DNA of 64,000 nucleotides from Komagataeibacter medellinensis NBRC 3288. Its GTDB lineage: Bacteria; Pseudomonadota; Alphaproteobacteria; Acetobacterales; Acetobacteraceae. Of the stretch, positions 26,790 through 36,829 are shown piece after piece (the first letter of the stretch is position 1; the number at the start of each line of letters is the position of its first letter). Location: assembly GCF_000182745.2 (NCBI RefSeq), contig NC_016027.1, positions 1,305,001 through 1,369,000 on the forward strand, in the 5' to 3' direction. Under the pieces are notes generated by a model. That model saw only the letters and a program-made list of their open reading frames with translations, did not search any database and was not told where the DNA came from. Position numbers and translations under genes: made by a program.

Positions 26790-28412
26790 ATGATTCGTCT
26801 CGACAGCATCAGCAAGCATAACGGCCAGCGCCTGGTCTTTATCGAGGCCTCCGCCGCCCTACAGAAGGGGGAGAAGATCGGGCTGGTCGGCCCCAATGGC
26901 GCGGGCAAGACCACGCTATTCCGCATGATCACGGGACAGGAAGAACCCGATGAGGGCCAGATCCTGGTTGATCGTGGCACCACCATCGGCTTCTTCAGTC
27001 AGGACGTAGGCGAAATGGCAGGCCGCAGCGCCGTGGCCGAGGTGATGGAAGGGGCCGGTGCGGTATCGGAAGTAGCCGCCGAACTGGCTACGCTGGAAAA
27101 TGCGCTGGCCGACCCCGAACAGGCTGATCAGCTTGAAGAAATCCTTGAGCGCTTTGGCGAGGTACAGGCCCGCTTTGAGGAACTCGGCGGCTACGCGCTG
27201 GACAGCAAGGCGCGCGAGGTGCTGCATGGCCTGGGCTTCAGCCAGGAAATGATGGATGGCGATGTCAGCCGTCTTTCAGGCGGGTGGAAGATGCGCGTTG
27301 CCCTGGGCCGCATCCTGCTTATGCGCCCCGATGTGATGCTGCTTGATGAGCCGAGCAACCATCTGGATCTGGAAAGCCTGATCTGGCTGGAGCAGTTTCT
27401 GGCGGGCTATGACGGCGCGCTGCTCATGACATCGCATGACCGGGCATTCATGAACCGGGTCATCAACAAGGTGATCGAGATTGATGGCGGCAGCCTGACC
27501 AGCTTTTCGGGCGATTACGAGTTTTACGAGCAGCAGCGCGCCCAGAACGAAAAGCAGCAGCAGGCCCAGTTCGAGCGCCAGCAGGCGGCGCTGGCCAAGG
27601 AAATCAACTTCATCGAACGCTTCAAGGCCCGCGCCTCGCACGCGGCCCAGGTGCAGAGCCGCGTCAAGAAGTTGGAGAAAATCGACCGCGTGGAGCCCCC
27701 CAAGCGGCGGCAGGCAGTCAGCTTCGAGTTCCCGCCCGCGCCCCGCTCGGGCGAGGACGTGGTCAAGCTGCGCGGCGTGGACAAGCGTTATGGCAACCGC
27801 GTGATCTACCATAACCTTGACCTGCTGGTCCGCCGCAGGGAACGGTGCTGTATCCTTGGCGTCAATGGCGCGGGCAAGTCCACCCTGCTCAAACTGGTCA
27901 CTGGCACGACCGAGCCCGATGCGGGTACGGTCACGCTGGGGGGCAGCGTAAAGATGGGGTATTTTGCCCAGCATGCCATGGACCTGCTTGATGGCAACCG
28001 CACGGTGTTCGAGACGCTGGATGATGCCTTCCCGCAGGCCAGCCAGGGTTCGCTGCGTGCCCTTGCGGGCAGCTTTGGCTTTTCGGGCGATGAGGTGGAA
28101 AAGAGCTGCCGCGTGCTTTCAGGCGGCGAGAAAGCGCGGCTGGTCATGGCGCTCATGCTGTTCGACCCGCCCAATTTCCTGGTGCTCGATGAACCGACCA
28201 ACCACCTGGACATCGTCACCAAGGAAATGCTGATCACCGCCCTTGCGCAGTACGAAGGCACCATGCTGTTTGTCTCGCATGACCGGCACTTCCTTTCCGC
28301 CCTGTCCAACCGGGTACTGGAACTGACACCAGATGGCATTCACCAGTATGATGGTGGCTATACGGAATATGTGGCGCGCACCGGGCAGGAAGCACCGGGA
28401 CTGCATGCGTAG
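26790..28412 (+). CDS. ABC-F family ATPase (ribosome-associated)
   Basis: The 540-residue cytoplasmic protein has two ABC ATPase domains and no membrane segments. Walker A motifs are GPNGAGKTT and GVNGAGKST, signatures LSGGWKMR and LSGGEKAR, and Walker B motifs LLDEPSNHLD and VLDEPTNHLD. The linker between them is charged and helical (EQQRAQNEKQQQAQFERQQAAL), as in the P-site tRNA interaction motif. Such proteins act on stalled or initiating ribosomes. It is closest to the Uup/YbiT-like groups rather than EttA, but the subgroup is not certain. The ATG at 26790 with GAGGA upstream is chosen over a longer in-frame leader. Confidence 0.9.
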   Translation: MIRLDSISKHNGQRLVFIEASAALQKGEKIGLVGPNGAGKTTLFRMITGQEEPDEGQILVDRGTTIGFFSQDVGEMAGRSAVAEVMEGAGAVSEVAAELATLENALADPEQADQLEEILERFGEVQARFEELGGYALDSKAREVLHGLGFSQEMMDGDVSRLSGGWKMRVALGRILLMRPDVMLLDEPSNHLDLESLIWLEQFLAGYDGALLMTSHDRAFMNRVINKVIEIDGGSLTSFSGDYEFYEQQRAQNEKQQQAQFERQQAALAKEINFIERFKARASHAAQVQSRVKKLEKIDRVEPPKRRQAVSFEFPPAPRSGEDVVKLRGVDKRYGNRVIYHNLDLLVRRRERCCILGVNGAGKSTLLKLVTGTTEPDAGTVTLGGSVKMGYFAQHAMDLLDGNRTVFETLDDAFPQASQGSLRALAGSFGFSGDEVEKSCRVLSGGEKARLVMALMLFDPPNFLVLDEPTNHLDIVTKEMLITALAQYEGTMLFVSHDRHFLSALSNRVLELTPDGIHQYDGGYTEYVARTGQEAPGLHA

Positions 28413-28454
28413 ACGCGGGCAGGCGGCGGTAAAAATAATGTTCTACTCCTTGAT

Positions 28455-28475
28455 AATACCATAGGGGGGTATAAT
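28455..28475. promoter_or_regulatory. CsoR-like operator upstream of copA
   Basis: AATACC-ATA-GGGGGG-TATAAT lies 31 bases before the copA ATG, overlapping a likely -10 box (TATAAT). The G-run with flanking ATACC/GGTAT symmetry is the form of a CsoR copper-repressor site. A near copy in the opposite orientation precedes the multicopper-oxidase operon at 31341-31360, which strengthens the call. Confidence 0.65.
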
Positions 28476-28505
28476 ATCAGGGTGGCATGCTCACGGAGTG
28501 GCCCC

Positions 28506-30884
28506 ATGCCCCAGACCTTTACATTCCCTGTTGGCGGCATGTCGTGCGCTGCCTGCGCTGCCCGTATCGAAAAAGTCCTGAACCGGCAGGACGGGGTGCA
28601 TGCCACCGCCAATCTTGCCACCGAACGCGTACAGGTCACACTGGACACCCCCGCCGCAACCCTTGCCAATGTTGCCTCCGCCCTCGGCAAGGCAGGTTTT
28701 ACGGTGGGGGAAAAGAGCATCGACCTGGCCATAACCGGCATGTCGTGCGCTGCCTGCTCCGCCCGGATCGAAAAGGTGCTAGACCGCCTGCCACTGACAC
28801 GCGCCAGCGTTAATCTTGCCACCGGGCGGGCGCATATCGTCTTCGTGCCCGGCGTAACCGATCCCGCCGCCCTGATCGCCCGTATTGAAAAGGCGGGCTA
28901 CGGCGCAGAACCCGTTGAAGATACGCCACAGGCTGATCCCCGCATGGAACGCGCGCGGGAATGGCACGCGGCCTGCCGCCAGTTTGGCCTGACCCTGCTG
29001 CTGTCGCTCCCTTTCTGGGGGCAGATGGTGATGATGCTGTCAGGCTCCATGCACATGATGCCCGGCTGGCTACAATGGCTGCTGGCAACACCCGTTCAGG
29101 CCTACTGCGCGCGCCATATGTATGCGCGCGCCTGGAAGGCCGTGCGCGGCGGGGGGGCGAACATGGATGTGCTGGTGGTACTGGGCACCAGCATTGCTTA
29201 CGGCTTCAGCGCGATTGTGGTCGCACTGGGCCTGAAGCAGCCGATCTATTTCGAGGCCAGTGTCGCGATCATTACCCTGATCTCCCTAGGCAGGCTAATG
29301 GAAAGCCGGGCACGCAACCAGACGGGGGCGGGGCTTGAAAGCCTGCTGCGCCTGCAGCCCGCCATAGCCCATATCGAGACCGGTGGCAGCATTGTGGACC
29401 GGCCCGTGGCGGATGTGCGCGTAGGCGACACATTCGTGGTACGCCCCGGTGAAGCCATTCCTGTTGACGGCACGGTCACGCAAGGGGCATCGGAAGTCAA
29501 CGAAGCCATGCTGACGGGAGAAAGTCTGCCGACGATCAAGCAACCCGGCAGCACGGTCTTTGGCGGCACGACCAATACCACCGGCGCATTGCGCGCTACC
29601 GCCACCGGCGTGGGCCATGATACGGCACTGGCCCATATCGTGCGCATGGTGGAGCAGGCGCAGGGATCGAAGGCCGCCGTACAGCGGTTGGTGGACCGGA
29701 TTGCCAACATATTCGTGCCTGCGGTGCTGGCGATCGCACTGGTCACGTTCGTGGTGGGATGGCTTGTAACGGGCAATGCGGGGTGGAGTATCGTATCCGC
29801 CGTATCGGTACTGGTCATTGCCTGCCCATGCTCGCTGGGGCTTGCAACGCCCACGGCCATCATGGTGGGCACCGGGGCGGGCGCGCGCGCGGGCATCCTG
29901 TTCCGCAACGCCGATGCGCTGGAACGGGCACAGAAGCTGACAACGCTCATCATGGACAAGACCGGCACGCTAACACAGGGCAGGCCGGGTGTCAGCGATG
30001 TCCTGCCCACGGCGGGCGTGAATGAACACACGCTGCTGGCCATGGCCTGCGCGCTGGAACAGGATTCCGAACATCCGCTGGCCCGGGCCATCGTGGCGCA
30101 TGCGCAGGCCAATGGCGTAGCACCGGAACCGGTCACGGATTTTGTGGCCATACCGGGCAAGGGCGTTACCGCGCGTGTTGGCGGGATTGCCGCATGCCTT
30201 GGCTCACCCCGCTTCCTGACGGACAGCAACCTCATGCCCGACACTGCGGTAACCGACCGGCTGGAGCATGAAGGCAAGACCACCATCGGCGTTGCGGCGA
30301 ATGGGCGGTTTCTGGGCTATATTGCCCTGTCCGACCAGTTGCGCCCCGATGCGGTGGCAACCGTCAGCACGCTCAGGGCCGCGGGCATTAGGGTCATCAT
30401 GCTGACAGGCGACAACCAGCACACGGCCGCCGTGGTGGCGCGCGCGGTGGGGGTGGATGATTACCGCGCGGGCGTGCTGCCGGCCGACAAGGCGCATGAA
30501 GTGCAGAAATACCGGAGTGAGAACGCAGTCGTGGGCATGGTGGGGGACGGGATCAATGATGCCCCGGCCCTTGCGGCGGCCGATGTAAGCTTTGCCATTG
30601 GCGCCGGGGCTGCCATAGCGCTCGATACAGCCGATATTATCCTGATGCGCAGCGAACTGGGCAGTGTGCCCGATGCCATCTCGCTTTCCCGCGCAACGAT
30701 TGCCAAGATCCGCCAGAACCTGTTCTTTGCCTTCATCTACAACATTCTCGGCCTGCCACTGGCGGCGTTCGGCCTGCTCAACCCGATCGTGGCGGGCGGT
30801 GCGATGGCCATGAGTTCGCTCTCGGTCGTCAGCAACGCGCTCCTACTCAACCGCTGGAAGCCCGGCACCCGCGCGGGCAGTTGA
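28506..30884 (+). CDS. copA: Copper-exporting P1B-type ATPase
   Basis: The 792-residue inner-membrane pump exports Cu(I) with ATP. Two N-terminal heavy-metal domains carry GMSCAAC (Cys14/17 and Cys81/84). After the first membrane helices come the actuator (TGES), the CPC metal site in helix 6 (IACPCSLGLATP, near 440), the phosphorylation site DKTGT (Asp near 483) and the hinge MVGDGINDAPAL. All catalytic motifs are intact. The gene lies behind a CsoR-like operator and just ahead of csoR. ATG at 28506 (MPQTFTFPV) with GGAG upstream is preferred to an upstream in-frame codon. Confidence 0.95.
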   Translation: MPQTFTFPVGGMSCAACAARIEKVLNRQDGVHATANLATERVQVTLDTPAATLANVASALGKAGFTVGEKSIDLAITGMSCAACSARIEKVLDRLPLTRASVNLATGRAHIVFVPGVTDPAALIARIEKAGYGAEPVEDTPQADPRMERAREWHAACRQFGLTLLLSLPFWGQMVMMLSGSMHMMPGWLQWLLATPVQAYCARHMYARAWKAVRGGGANMDVLVVLGTSIAYGFSAIVVALGLKQPIYFEASVAIITLISLGRLMESRARNQTGAGLESLLRLQPAIAHIETGGSIVDRPVADVRVGDTFVVRPGEAIPVDGTVTQGASEVNEAMLTGESLPTIKQPGSTVFGGTTNTTGALRATATGVGHDTALAHIVRMVEQAQGSKAAVQRLVDRIANIFVPAVLAIALVTFVVGWLVTGNAGWSIVSAVSVLVIACPCSLGLATPTAIMVGTGAGARAGILFRNADALERAQKLTTLIMDKTGTLTQGRPGVSDVLPTAGVNEHTLLAMACALEQDSEHPLARAIVAHAQANGVAPEPVTDFVAIPGKGVTARVGGIAACLGSPRFLTDSNLMPDTAVTDRLEHEGKTTIGVAANGRFLGYIALSDQLRPDAVATVSTLRAAGIRVIMLTGDNQHTAAVVARAVGVDDYRAGVLPADKAHEVQKYRSENAVVGMVGDGINDAPALAAADVSFAIGAGAAIALDTADIILMRSELGSVPDAISLSRATIAKIRQNLFFAFIYNILGLPLAAFGLLNPIVAGGAMAMSSLSVVSNALLLNRWKPGTRAGS

Positions 30885-30976
30885 ATGCCCCGCCCCGCGC
30901 GCAATGCGGAGCATGCGTGGTGCGGGGAGCCTTAGGCTGCTATCGTGCCACGAAACGATGCAGGGAATTACGGTGC

Positions 30977-31318
30977 ATGCCACGAAACGGACAGCCAGGA
31001 AAAAAACAGGCAGAGTGCGCGCAATGCGTCCCGCAGCCTGACCCAAAAAAGGTTGAACAGCCCCACAAGAAAGCCCTTATTAATCGCGTGCGCCGCATTG
31101 AAGGCCAGATGGGCGGCGTGCTGAACATGATCGAGGATGACCGGTATTGTGTTGATATCCTGACCCAGGTCTCGGCCATAAAGGCAGCACTGGACGGGGT
31201 GGCCATCCAGATCCTGTCCACACATGCCAAGGGCTGCGTGCGCAAGGCCGTAATGGAAGACGGGGGAGATGAGACGATGGATGAACTGCTAGGGATCGTA
31301 CGCAAGCTGATCCGCTAA
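30977..31318 (+). CDS. csoR: CsoR-family copper-sensing repressor
   Basis: The 113-residue regulator belongs to the CsoR/RcnR (DUF156) family of four-helix metal sensors. The helix LINRVRRIEGQMGGVLNMIEDDRYCVDIL carries the first Cys ligand, and STHAKGCVRKAV supplies His and Cys (H-x3-C), together the Cu(I) site of CsoR. An N-terminal extension of about 30 residues holds two more cysteines (AECAQC) that could also bind metal. Copper binding releases the protein from its operators. It sits directly after copA; two matching operator-like sites occur in the cluster. ATG at 30977 with AGGGAA upstream; a TTG start at 30881 is in frame but unlikely. Confidence 0.88.
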   Translation: MPRNGQPGKKQAECAQCVPQPDPKKVEQPHKKALINRVRRIEGQMGGVLNMIEDDRYCVDILTQVSAIKAALDGVAIQILSTHAKGCVRKAVMEDGGDETMDELLGIVRKLIR

Positions 31319-31340
31319 CAAAGTGGAAAAAATGCTTTCT

Positions 31341-31360
31341 TATGCCCCCCATGGGTATTA
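31341..31360. promoter_or_regulatory. CsoR-like operator upstream of the multicopper oxidase operon
   Basis: On the minus strand this reads TAATACC-CAT-GGGGGG-CATA, matching the copA site at 28455-28475 in the AATACC, the three-base gap and the six-G run. It lies 47 bases before the first gene of the exported-protein/oxidase/copB operon. Confidence 0.6.
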
Positions 31361-31406
31361 TAAAACCCCTGTCTATGCGTGGTGCATCGGTGCACGGGAG
31401 CCCTGA

Positions 31407-31784
31407 ATGATCAGGACACATGGCCGGGTCTGGATTGGTCTGCTGAGTTGGCTGCTGGTGCAGGTCGGGCTGCTGGTCGGTGCTGTTCCCCTGCCCGCAC
31501 GGGCACATCCCACCCTGATTGTCTGTACACAGGCAGACCAGCCCCAGTGCATGACAGCGGCAACCCATGCCGCCCACATGGTCCATATGCACCACACCAC
31601 ACCCACGGGCGGACAGTGCTGCCATATCCATGCGGGCACGGACATACCCTCCCCCCCTACCACGCCGCACCTGATCGCCTGTCCCATAACGGGCGGACGG
31701 CCCTTCGGGATCCATACCCCGGCCCGGCACCCGGGCGGTGACTGGCTGCCCCCGCTCCGCCCCCCGAAAAACCGGAACACATAA
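31407..31784 (+). CDS. Small exported His/Cys/Met-rich protein of the copper cluster
   Basis: A 125-residue protein starting with a signal-like hydrophobic segment (VWIGLLSWLLVQVGLLVGAVPLPARA). The mature part is rich in possible copper ligands: AAHMVHMHHTT, a CC pair in GGQCCHIHAG, and further single Cys and His residues. GGGAG precedes the ATG. It is first in line after the second operator and 81 bases ahead of the oxidase gene, so it is probably a periplasmic copper-binding helper. I do not recognise a named family with confidence; it is somewhat like DUF2946 proteins. Confidence 0.65.
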   Translation: MIRTHGRVWIGLLSWLLVQVGLLVGAVPLPARAHPTLIVCTQADQPQCMTAATHAAHMVHMHHTTPTGGQCCHIHAGTDIPSPPTTPHLIACPITGGRPFGIHTPARHPGGDWLPPLRPPKNRNT

Positions 31785-31865
31785 ACGCCTGTCTGGCGTG
31801 CTTCATGCCCTGCTGGCGCGCATGCCCCGGCAGGTTCTGACAGCCCTGTTTTCCGGATTTTTCCC

Positions 31866-33722
31866 ATGCATATGCCTGTTCCCTCACGCGCGCGCCTGAC
31901 CCGGCGGCGCTTCGTGACGGGCCTGGGCGCGGGCGGCCTTGCCGCCGCCCTGCCCCGCCCACCTGCCGCCCATGCCAGCCCCACGGGCATGGTACCACCA
32001 GCCTCGCACCCGGCATGGAGCCTGAATGTTGGCCGCACCCGTATCGAAATCGACCGCAAGGTCCTGCACGCGCCATGCATAGGCGGGGCCGTGCCCGGTC
32101 CCATCCTGCGCTGGCGGGAGGGGGATACGGTTGCCCTGAGCGTGACCAACACGCTTGAAGATGAAGACACCTCCATTCACTGGCATGGAATACGCCTGCC
32201 CTACACCATGGATGGCGTGCCGGGCCTGAGCTTTACCGGCATACCGCCCGGCAAGAGCTTTACCTACCGCTTTCGGGTCAGCCAGAGCGGAACCTACTGG
32301 TACCACAGCCATTCCGGCATGCAGGAAGCACAGGGACTGTATGGCGCGGTGGTGATCGACCCCCTGCGCCCCGACCCGCATGCCTGTGCGCGGGATTACG
32401 TGATCGTGCTGTCTGAATGGACGGATGTCTCGCCCATGGACATAATCAACAACCTCAAGATGCAGGATGACTACTATGTCTTCCGCCAGCGCACTGCCGC
32501 TTCCCTGCCGCATGAGGCTCGCATGGCAGGTGGCCTGCTACCGGCCCTGAAGGACCGCCTGGCCTGGTCACGCATGCGCATGGCGGCGACCGACATTTCG
32601 GACGTGACCGGCATCATCTACACTTACCTGATGAACGGCCATGCGCCCGACATGAACTGGAGCGGGCTATTCAGCCCCGGTGAGCGGGTACGGCTGCGTT
32701 TTGTCAACGCATCCTCCATGACGTTTTTTGATATCCGCATACCCGGTCTGGAAATGCTGGTGGTACAGGCTGATGGCAATGATGTCGAACCCGTGCCGGT
32801 GGATGAATTCCGTATCGGGGTGGCGGAAACCTACGACGTGATCGTGCAGCCACGCGACAGCGCTGCCTATACCATCTTTGCCCAGAGCGAGGACCGCACC
32901 GGCTACGCCCGGGGCACCCTCGCCCCCCGCCCCGGCATGAGCGGCCCGATCCCGCCCATGGACCCGCGCCCGGTGCGAACCATGGTCGATATGGGCATGG
33001 GCGACATGAAAACGGGCCATGCCATGCAGCACATGGACATGCCCGACACGCAGCCGGACCACGACATGCAGGACATGGATATGCCGGACGAAAAACCGGA
33101 CCACGCCCTGCATCATATGAACATGCCCGGCATGGAAATGGACAGCAGCATGCCCGGCATGGACATGGGGCATACCCAACCGGCCAGCACGCCCGCGCTG
33201 GAAATCGATGATCCGGGACCACCACCACTGAATGTGGAAAACCAGAACATCGCCCGCATGCCTATTGACCGCCTGGACAGCCCCGGCGACGGGCTGGAGA
33301 ACAATGGCCGCCGCGTGCTGAACTACCGGCAGCTACGCGCCACCCGCCCCGGCACGGACCCCCGCCCACCCTCGCGGGAGATCATCCTGCACCTGACCGG
33401 CAACATGGAACGCTACATATGGGGCTTCAATGGCCGAAAATTTTCCGAGTCCGGGCCAATCCGCCTCCAACGCAACGAACGGGTACGCTTTACCCTGATC
33501 AATGACACGATGATGGAACACCCGATCCACCTGCACGGGCTGTGGAGCGAGTTGGAGAACGGACAGGGAGAATACCGCCCATATAAACACACCATCATCG
33601 CGCAGCCCGGTTCACGGCTGAGCTATCTGGTTACCGCCGATGCACCGGGCATGTGGGCCTATCACTGCCATCTCATGCTGCATATGGAACTGGGCATGTT
33701 CCGCACGGTCATTGTGGAATGA
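31866..33722 (+). CDS. Multicopper oxidase, PcoA/CopA copper-resistance type
   Basis: The 618-residue periplasmic enzyme oxidises Cu(I) to the less toxic Cu(II). A Tat signal is present (TRRRFVTGLGAGG). Three cupredoxin domains carry the copper ligands: HWHG and WYHSHSG early, HPIHLHG and HCHLMLHMELGM at the end, giving the trinuclear and type-1 sites. Between domains, near residues 375-440, is a Met/His/Asp-rich segment with repeated H-M-D-M-P units, a typical copper-loading region of PcoA-like oxidases. Its TGA overlaps the copB ATG. This is the pco/cop-plasmid-type CopA, unrelated to the ATPase of the same name. Confidence 0.93.
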   Translation: MHMPVPSRARLTRRRFVTGLGAGGLAAALPRPPAAHASPTGMVPPASHPAWSLNVGRTRIEIDRKVLHAPCIGGAVPGPILRWREGDTVALSVTNTLEDEDTSIHWHGIRLPYTMDGVPGLSFTGIPPGKSFTYRFRVSQSGTYWYHSHSGMQEAQGLYGAVVIDPLRPDPHACARDYVIVLSEWTDVSPMDIINNLKMQDDYYVFRQRTAASLPHEARMAGGLLPALKDRLAWSRMRMAATDISDVTGIIYTYLMNGHAPDMNWSGLFSPGERVRLRFVNASSMTFFDIRIPGLEMLVVQADGNDVEPVPVDEFRIGVAETYDVIVQPRDSAAYTIFAQSEDRTGYARGTLAPRPGMSGPIPPMDPRPVRTMVDMGMGDMKTGHAMQHMDMPDTQPDHDMQDMDMPDEKPDHALHHMNMPGMEMDSSMPGMDMGHTQPASTPALEIDDPGPPPLNVENQNIARMPIDRLDSPGDGLENNGRRVLNYRQLRATRPGTDPRPPSREIILHLTGNMERYIWGFNGRKFSESGPIRLQRNERVRFTLINDTMMEHPIHLHGLWSELENGQGEYRPYKHTIIAQPGSRLSYLVTADAPGMWAYHCHLMLHMELGMFRTVIVE

Positions 33723-34579
33723 GGGGCCTGATCTGCATGGCCGCCGTGCTGTCATCCGGCATGGGCGCGGCGGCACTGGCACAGCCCACCAGCCCGGACA
33801 GTGCCAGCACCCACACGGCCACCACACACACAGCCCCCCACAAGAATACGCCCCGCACGTACGCCCCACCCAAGCCGACCTATCATGCTGCCGATGCCCC
33901 TTCCGCCACACCGGTGGTCTATCTGGGCAACATGAAGCCGGTGATGGACCATGCCCGCTATTTCCACGGCATCATGGATGAACTGGAGGGACGCTACGCA
34001 CCTGGTGGCACGGATTTCCGCTGGGATGGGGAAGCCTGGTACGGGACCGACTACAACCGTGTCTGGCTCAAGTCCGAAGGTACGCTTGAGCGGGGACGGC
34101 TGCATGATGGCGATCATGAACTGCTGTACAGCCGTGCCATTTCATCCTATTTCAACGTGCAGGGCGGCGTGCGTGCGGATATTGACGATGGCCCGACGCG
34201 CACCTGGGGCGCTGTAGGCATACAGGGACTTGCTCTCTACCAGTTTGAATTCCAGGCCACCGCCTATGTAAGCGACCGGGGGCGGTTCGCCACCCGGATC
34301 GAGGGATCATACGATTTCCTGCTGACCAACCGGCTGATCCTGCAGCCTCAGGCAGAGTTCAATCTCTACACCAAATCCGATCCCGCACGGCAGGTGGGCG
34401 CCGGGCTGTCCGATGTCGATGCCGGGCTACGGCTGCGCTATGAAATATGGCGCAAATTCGCCCCCTATGTTGCCGTGACCTATTCCGGCTACCTGACACA
34501 GGCGCGCCGGATTGTGCATGACCAGCAGGGGGAGACAGGCACGCTGCGGTTCAGCTTTGGCATTCGCGGCTGGTTCTGA
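33719..34579 (+). CDS. copB: Copper-resistance outer membrane protein B
   Basis: The 286-residue protein has a signal peptide (MRGLICMAAVLSSGMGAAALA), a His/Thr/Pro-rich linker, then the CopB/PcoB domain: MDELEGRYAPGGTDFRWDGEAWYG, then FNVQGGVRADI, and a barrel ending in a terminal Phe (RFSFGIRGWF). It is expected to form an outer-membrane barrel that works with the multicopper oxidase. The start overlaps the oxidase stop by four bases (ATGA), so both are co-translated. PcoC and PcoD counterparts are not present nearby. Confidence 0.92.
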   Translation: MRGLICMAAVLSSGMGAAALAQPTSPDSASTHTATTHTAPHKNTPRTYAPPKPTYHAADAPSATPVVYLGNMKPVMDHARYFHGIMDELEGRYAPGGTDFRWDGEAWYGTDYNRVWLKSEGTLERGRLHDGDHELLYSRAISSYFNVQGGVRADIDDGPTRTWGAVGIQGLALYQFEFQATAYVSDRGRFATRIEGSYDFLLTNRLILQPQAEFNLYTKSDPARQVGAGLSDVDAGLRLRYEIWRKFAPYVAVTYSGYLTQARRIVHDQQGETGTLRFSFGIRGWF

Positions 34580-34732
34580 CCTGCCTGCGGCACAGCCTGG
34601 CCCGGAAAGGCTGCTGCCCGGTGGGGCTGCTTCTCATCACCGGGTCGCTGTGCCACCTTTCATCCGCCCCGCCCGAGATCACACACGAAGCGGAATGGCC
34701 GACAAACATGCCGATACAAGGACAAGGAATAG

Positions 34733-35347
<615 letters not shown>

Positions 35348-35364
35348 ACCCGGCGGCCTGTAAC

Positions 35365-35391
35365 CGGCAGCAAAGCGCCCCGCTGCTGCCG
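35365..35391. terminator. Hairpin between convergent genes
   Basis: CGGCAGCA and TGCTGCCG pair exactly around an 11-base loop, 18 bases after the GST stop. No U-run follows on the plus strand. It may serve as a terminator for one or both convergent genes. Confidence 0.5.
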
Positions 35392-35437
35392 CCTCTGCTG
35401 GTCCGGCCCGCAGTGGCGGCAGGACATGGGGCAGTCC

Positions 35438-35992
35438 TTACGGTACGGCTGTCACCATGATTTCGATTTCAGGCGTGCTGGCGGCACTCAGTTCAATAAC
35501 GGAGCGCCCGGCAGGCAGTTCAAAGTCCACCATCTTGCCAATACCGCTACATGCGGGCCCGTGCTGGTGGTGGACGGATGCCGTGGTCTCACCGCCACGC
35601 ACCACATCCAGCCATGCTTTCTGCCCCAGCATGACCCGGTATGTTCCAGCCACGGGCGCCTGGAACACCACCATGCCGCCCGTACTGTCCGGGGCACCGG
35701 CCTGTTCTGGCGGCAGCACATATTCCATTTTGCTTACTAGGTGCAGGCGGGCGCTCACCGCGCGGCCGGGCACAAGAACCATGGCGGCCAACCCCGCCGC
35801 ATTGGCCGCAGCTGTGGCAGATTCCGGCGTGGCCCAACCAGCCAGTTCATCAGGCAGGACCGGCCCTGTCCCCGCGCATGCGCTGTCCGTATCCTGCGGG
35901 CCGGGCTGTGCCGCCAGAACAGGGCTGGCCACGCTGCCCATGACCAGCACCAGCAGCCCTGCCAGCATTCCCTTTTTCACACGCATGCTCAT
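35438..35992 (-). CDS. Exported protein of unknown function near copper genes
   Basis: The 184-residue protein has a clear signal peptide (KKGMLAGLLVLVMGSVASPVLA-AQ) and a mature domain of mainly beta character. Motifs that stand out are KMEYVLPPEQ, GTYRVMLGQKAWLDVV, VHHQHGPACSGIGKMVDFELPAG and IELSAASTPEIEIMV. The HHQHGPAC piece could bind metal. AAGGA lies six bases before the ATG. I do not know the function; proximity to the copper cluster is the only hint, and it is transcribed toward the GST gene. Confidence 0.7.
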   Translation of the reverse strand: MSMRVKKGMLAGLLVLVMGSVASPVLAAQPGPQDTDSACAGTGPVLPDELAGWATPESATAAANAAGLAAMVLVPGRAVSARLHLVSKMEYVLPPEQAGAPDSTGGMVVFQAPVAGTYRVMLGQKAWLDVVRGGETTASVHHQHGPACSGIGKMVDFELPAGRSVIELSAASTPEIEIMVTAVP

Positions 35993-36062
35993 GATCTGTC
36001 CTTGATACCCCGTCGATATCTATATTTTAATGGATATGGACAAGAATGGCCATTGCCGTCCG

Positions 36063-36539
36063 TCAAGCTCCATCGGGCAGGGTCTGCACCAGCAACGCCA
36101 CAATCTTTTCCAGCATGGCCTGCTCAGCCTGGCCAAAACGTGCCTTGTGCGGGCTATCGAGATCCAGCACGCCCAGCAATCGCTCCCCTACCAGTATGGG
36201 CACGACGATTTCCGAAGCGGATGCCGCGTCACAGGCGATATGGCCGGGAAAGGCGTGTACGTCCGGCACGACCTGCGTTACCCGATCCCGCGCGGCCGCC
36301 CCGCAGACCCCCTTGCCGAATGCGATACGCGTACAGGCAACCCGACCCTGAAAGGGACCGAGCACCAACTGATCTTCCTTCCACAGGTAAAACCCCGCCC
36401 AGTTCAGGTCCGGCAGGGCTTCATATACAAGGGCGGCGATGTTCGCCATATTGGCAATCAGGTCCGTCTCCGTTGCCAGAACGGCAGCAACACCCGGCAC
36501 CAGTTCGTCCGGGGTCAGGCGCAGGGTGGGGGCGGCCAT
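36063..36539 (-). CDS. msrC: Free methionine-(R)-sulfoxide reductase, GAF domain
   Basis: The 158-residue cytoplasmic enzyme is a single GAF domain of the fRMsr family, which reduces free Met-R-sulfoxide. Family blocks are NWAGFYLWKEDQLVLGPFQG, ACTRIAFGKGVCG and HIACDAASASEIVVPI, containing the three expected cysteines. GERLLGVLDLDSP closes the fold. The ATG at 36539 with GAGGA ten bases upstream gives the normal length; a longer frame to 36584 is possible. Confidence 0.88.
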   Translation of the reverse strand: MAAPTLRLTPDELVPGVAAVLATETDLIANMANIAALVYEALPDLNWAGFYLWKEDQLVLGPFQGRVACTRIAFGKGVCGAAARDRVTQVVPDVHAFPGHIACDAASASEIVVPILVGERLLGVLDLDSPHKARFGQAEQAMLEKIVALLVQTLPDGA

Positions 36540-36829
36540 GGTTCTCTGATCCTCTGTCACACTCAAGTTGCCTTCAGTGGGCATGATTGTGTCACCGGGT
36601 CAACCGGCCTTCTTCCCCACAGCGAGCGCGACGTTTGCGCACGGCCTGCGCACCATGCTGTTCCCGCCATCACCGGCAGGGACGGGACAAGTGTCTCATT
36701 CATGAGACAGGGCCATATGTTTGCATCATATACATGTGACATTCCCTGCAATCCATCTGATGCCGCCTGCTTGCGTCATGGTATTGCAGACACGCTGGCC
36801 GTACAAAGACAGGAGCCAGTCCTACTACC

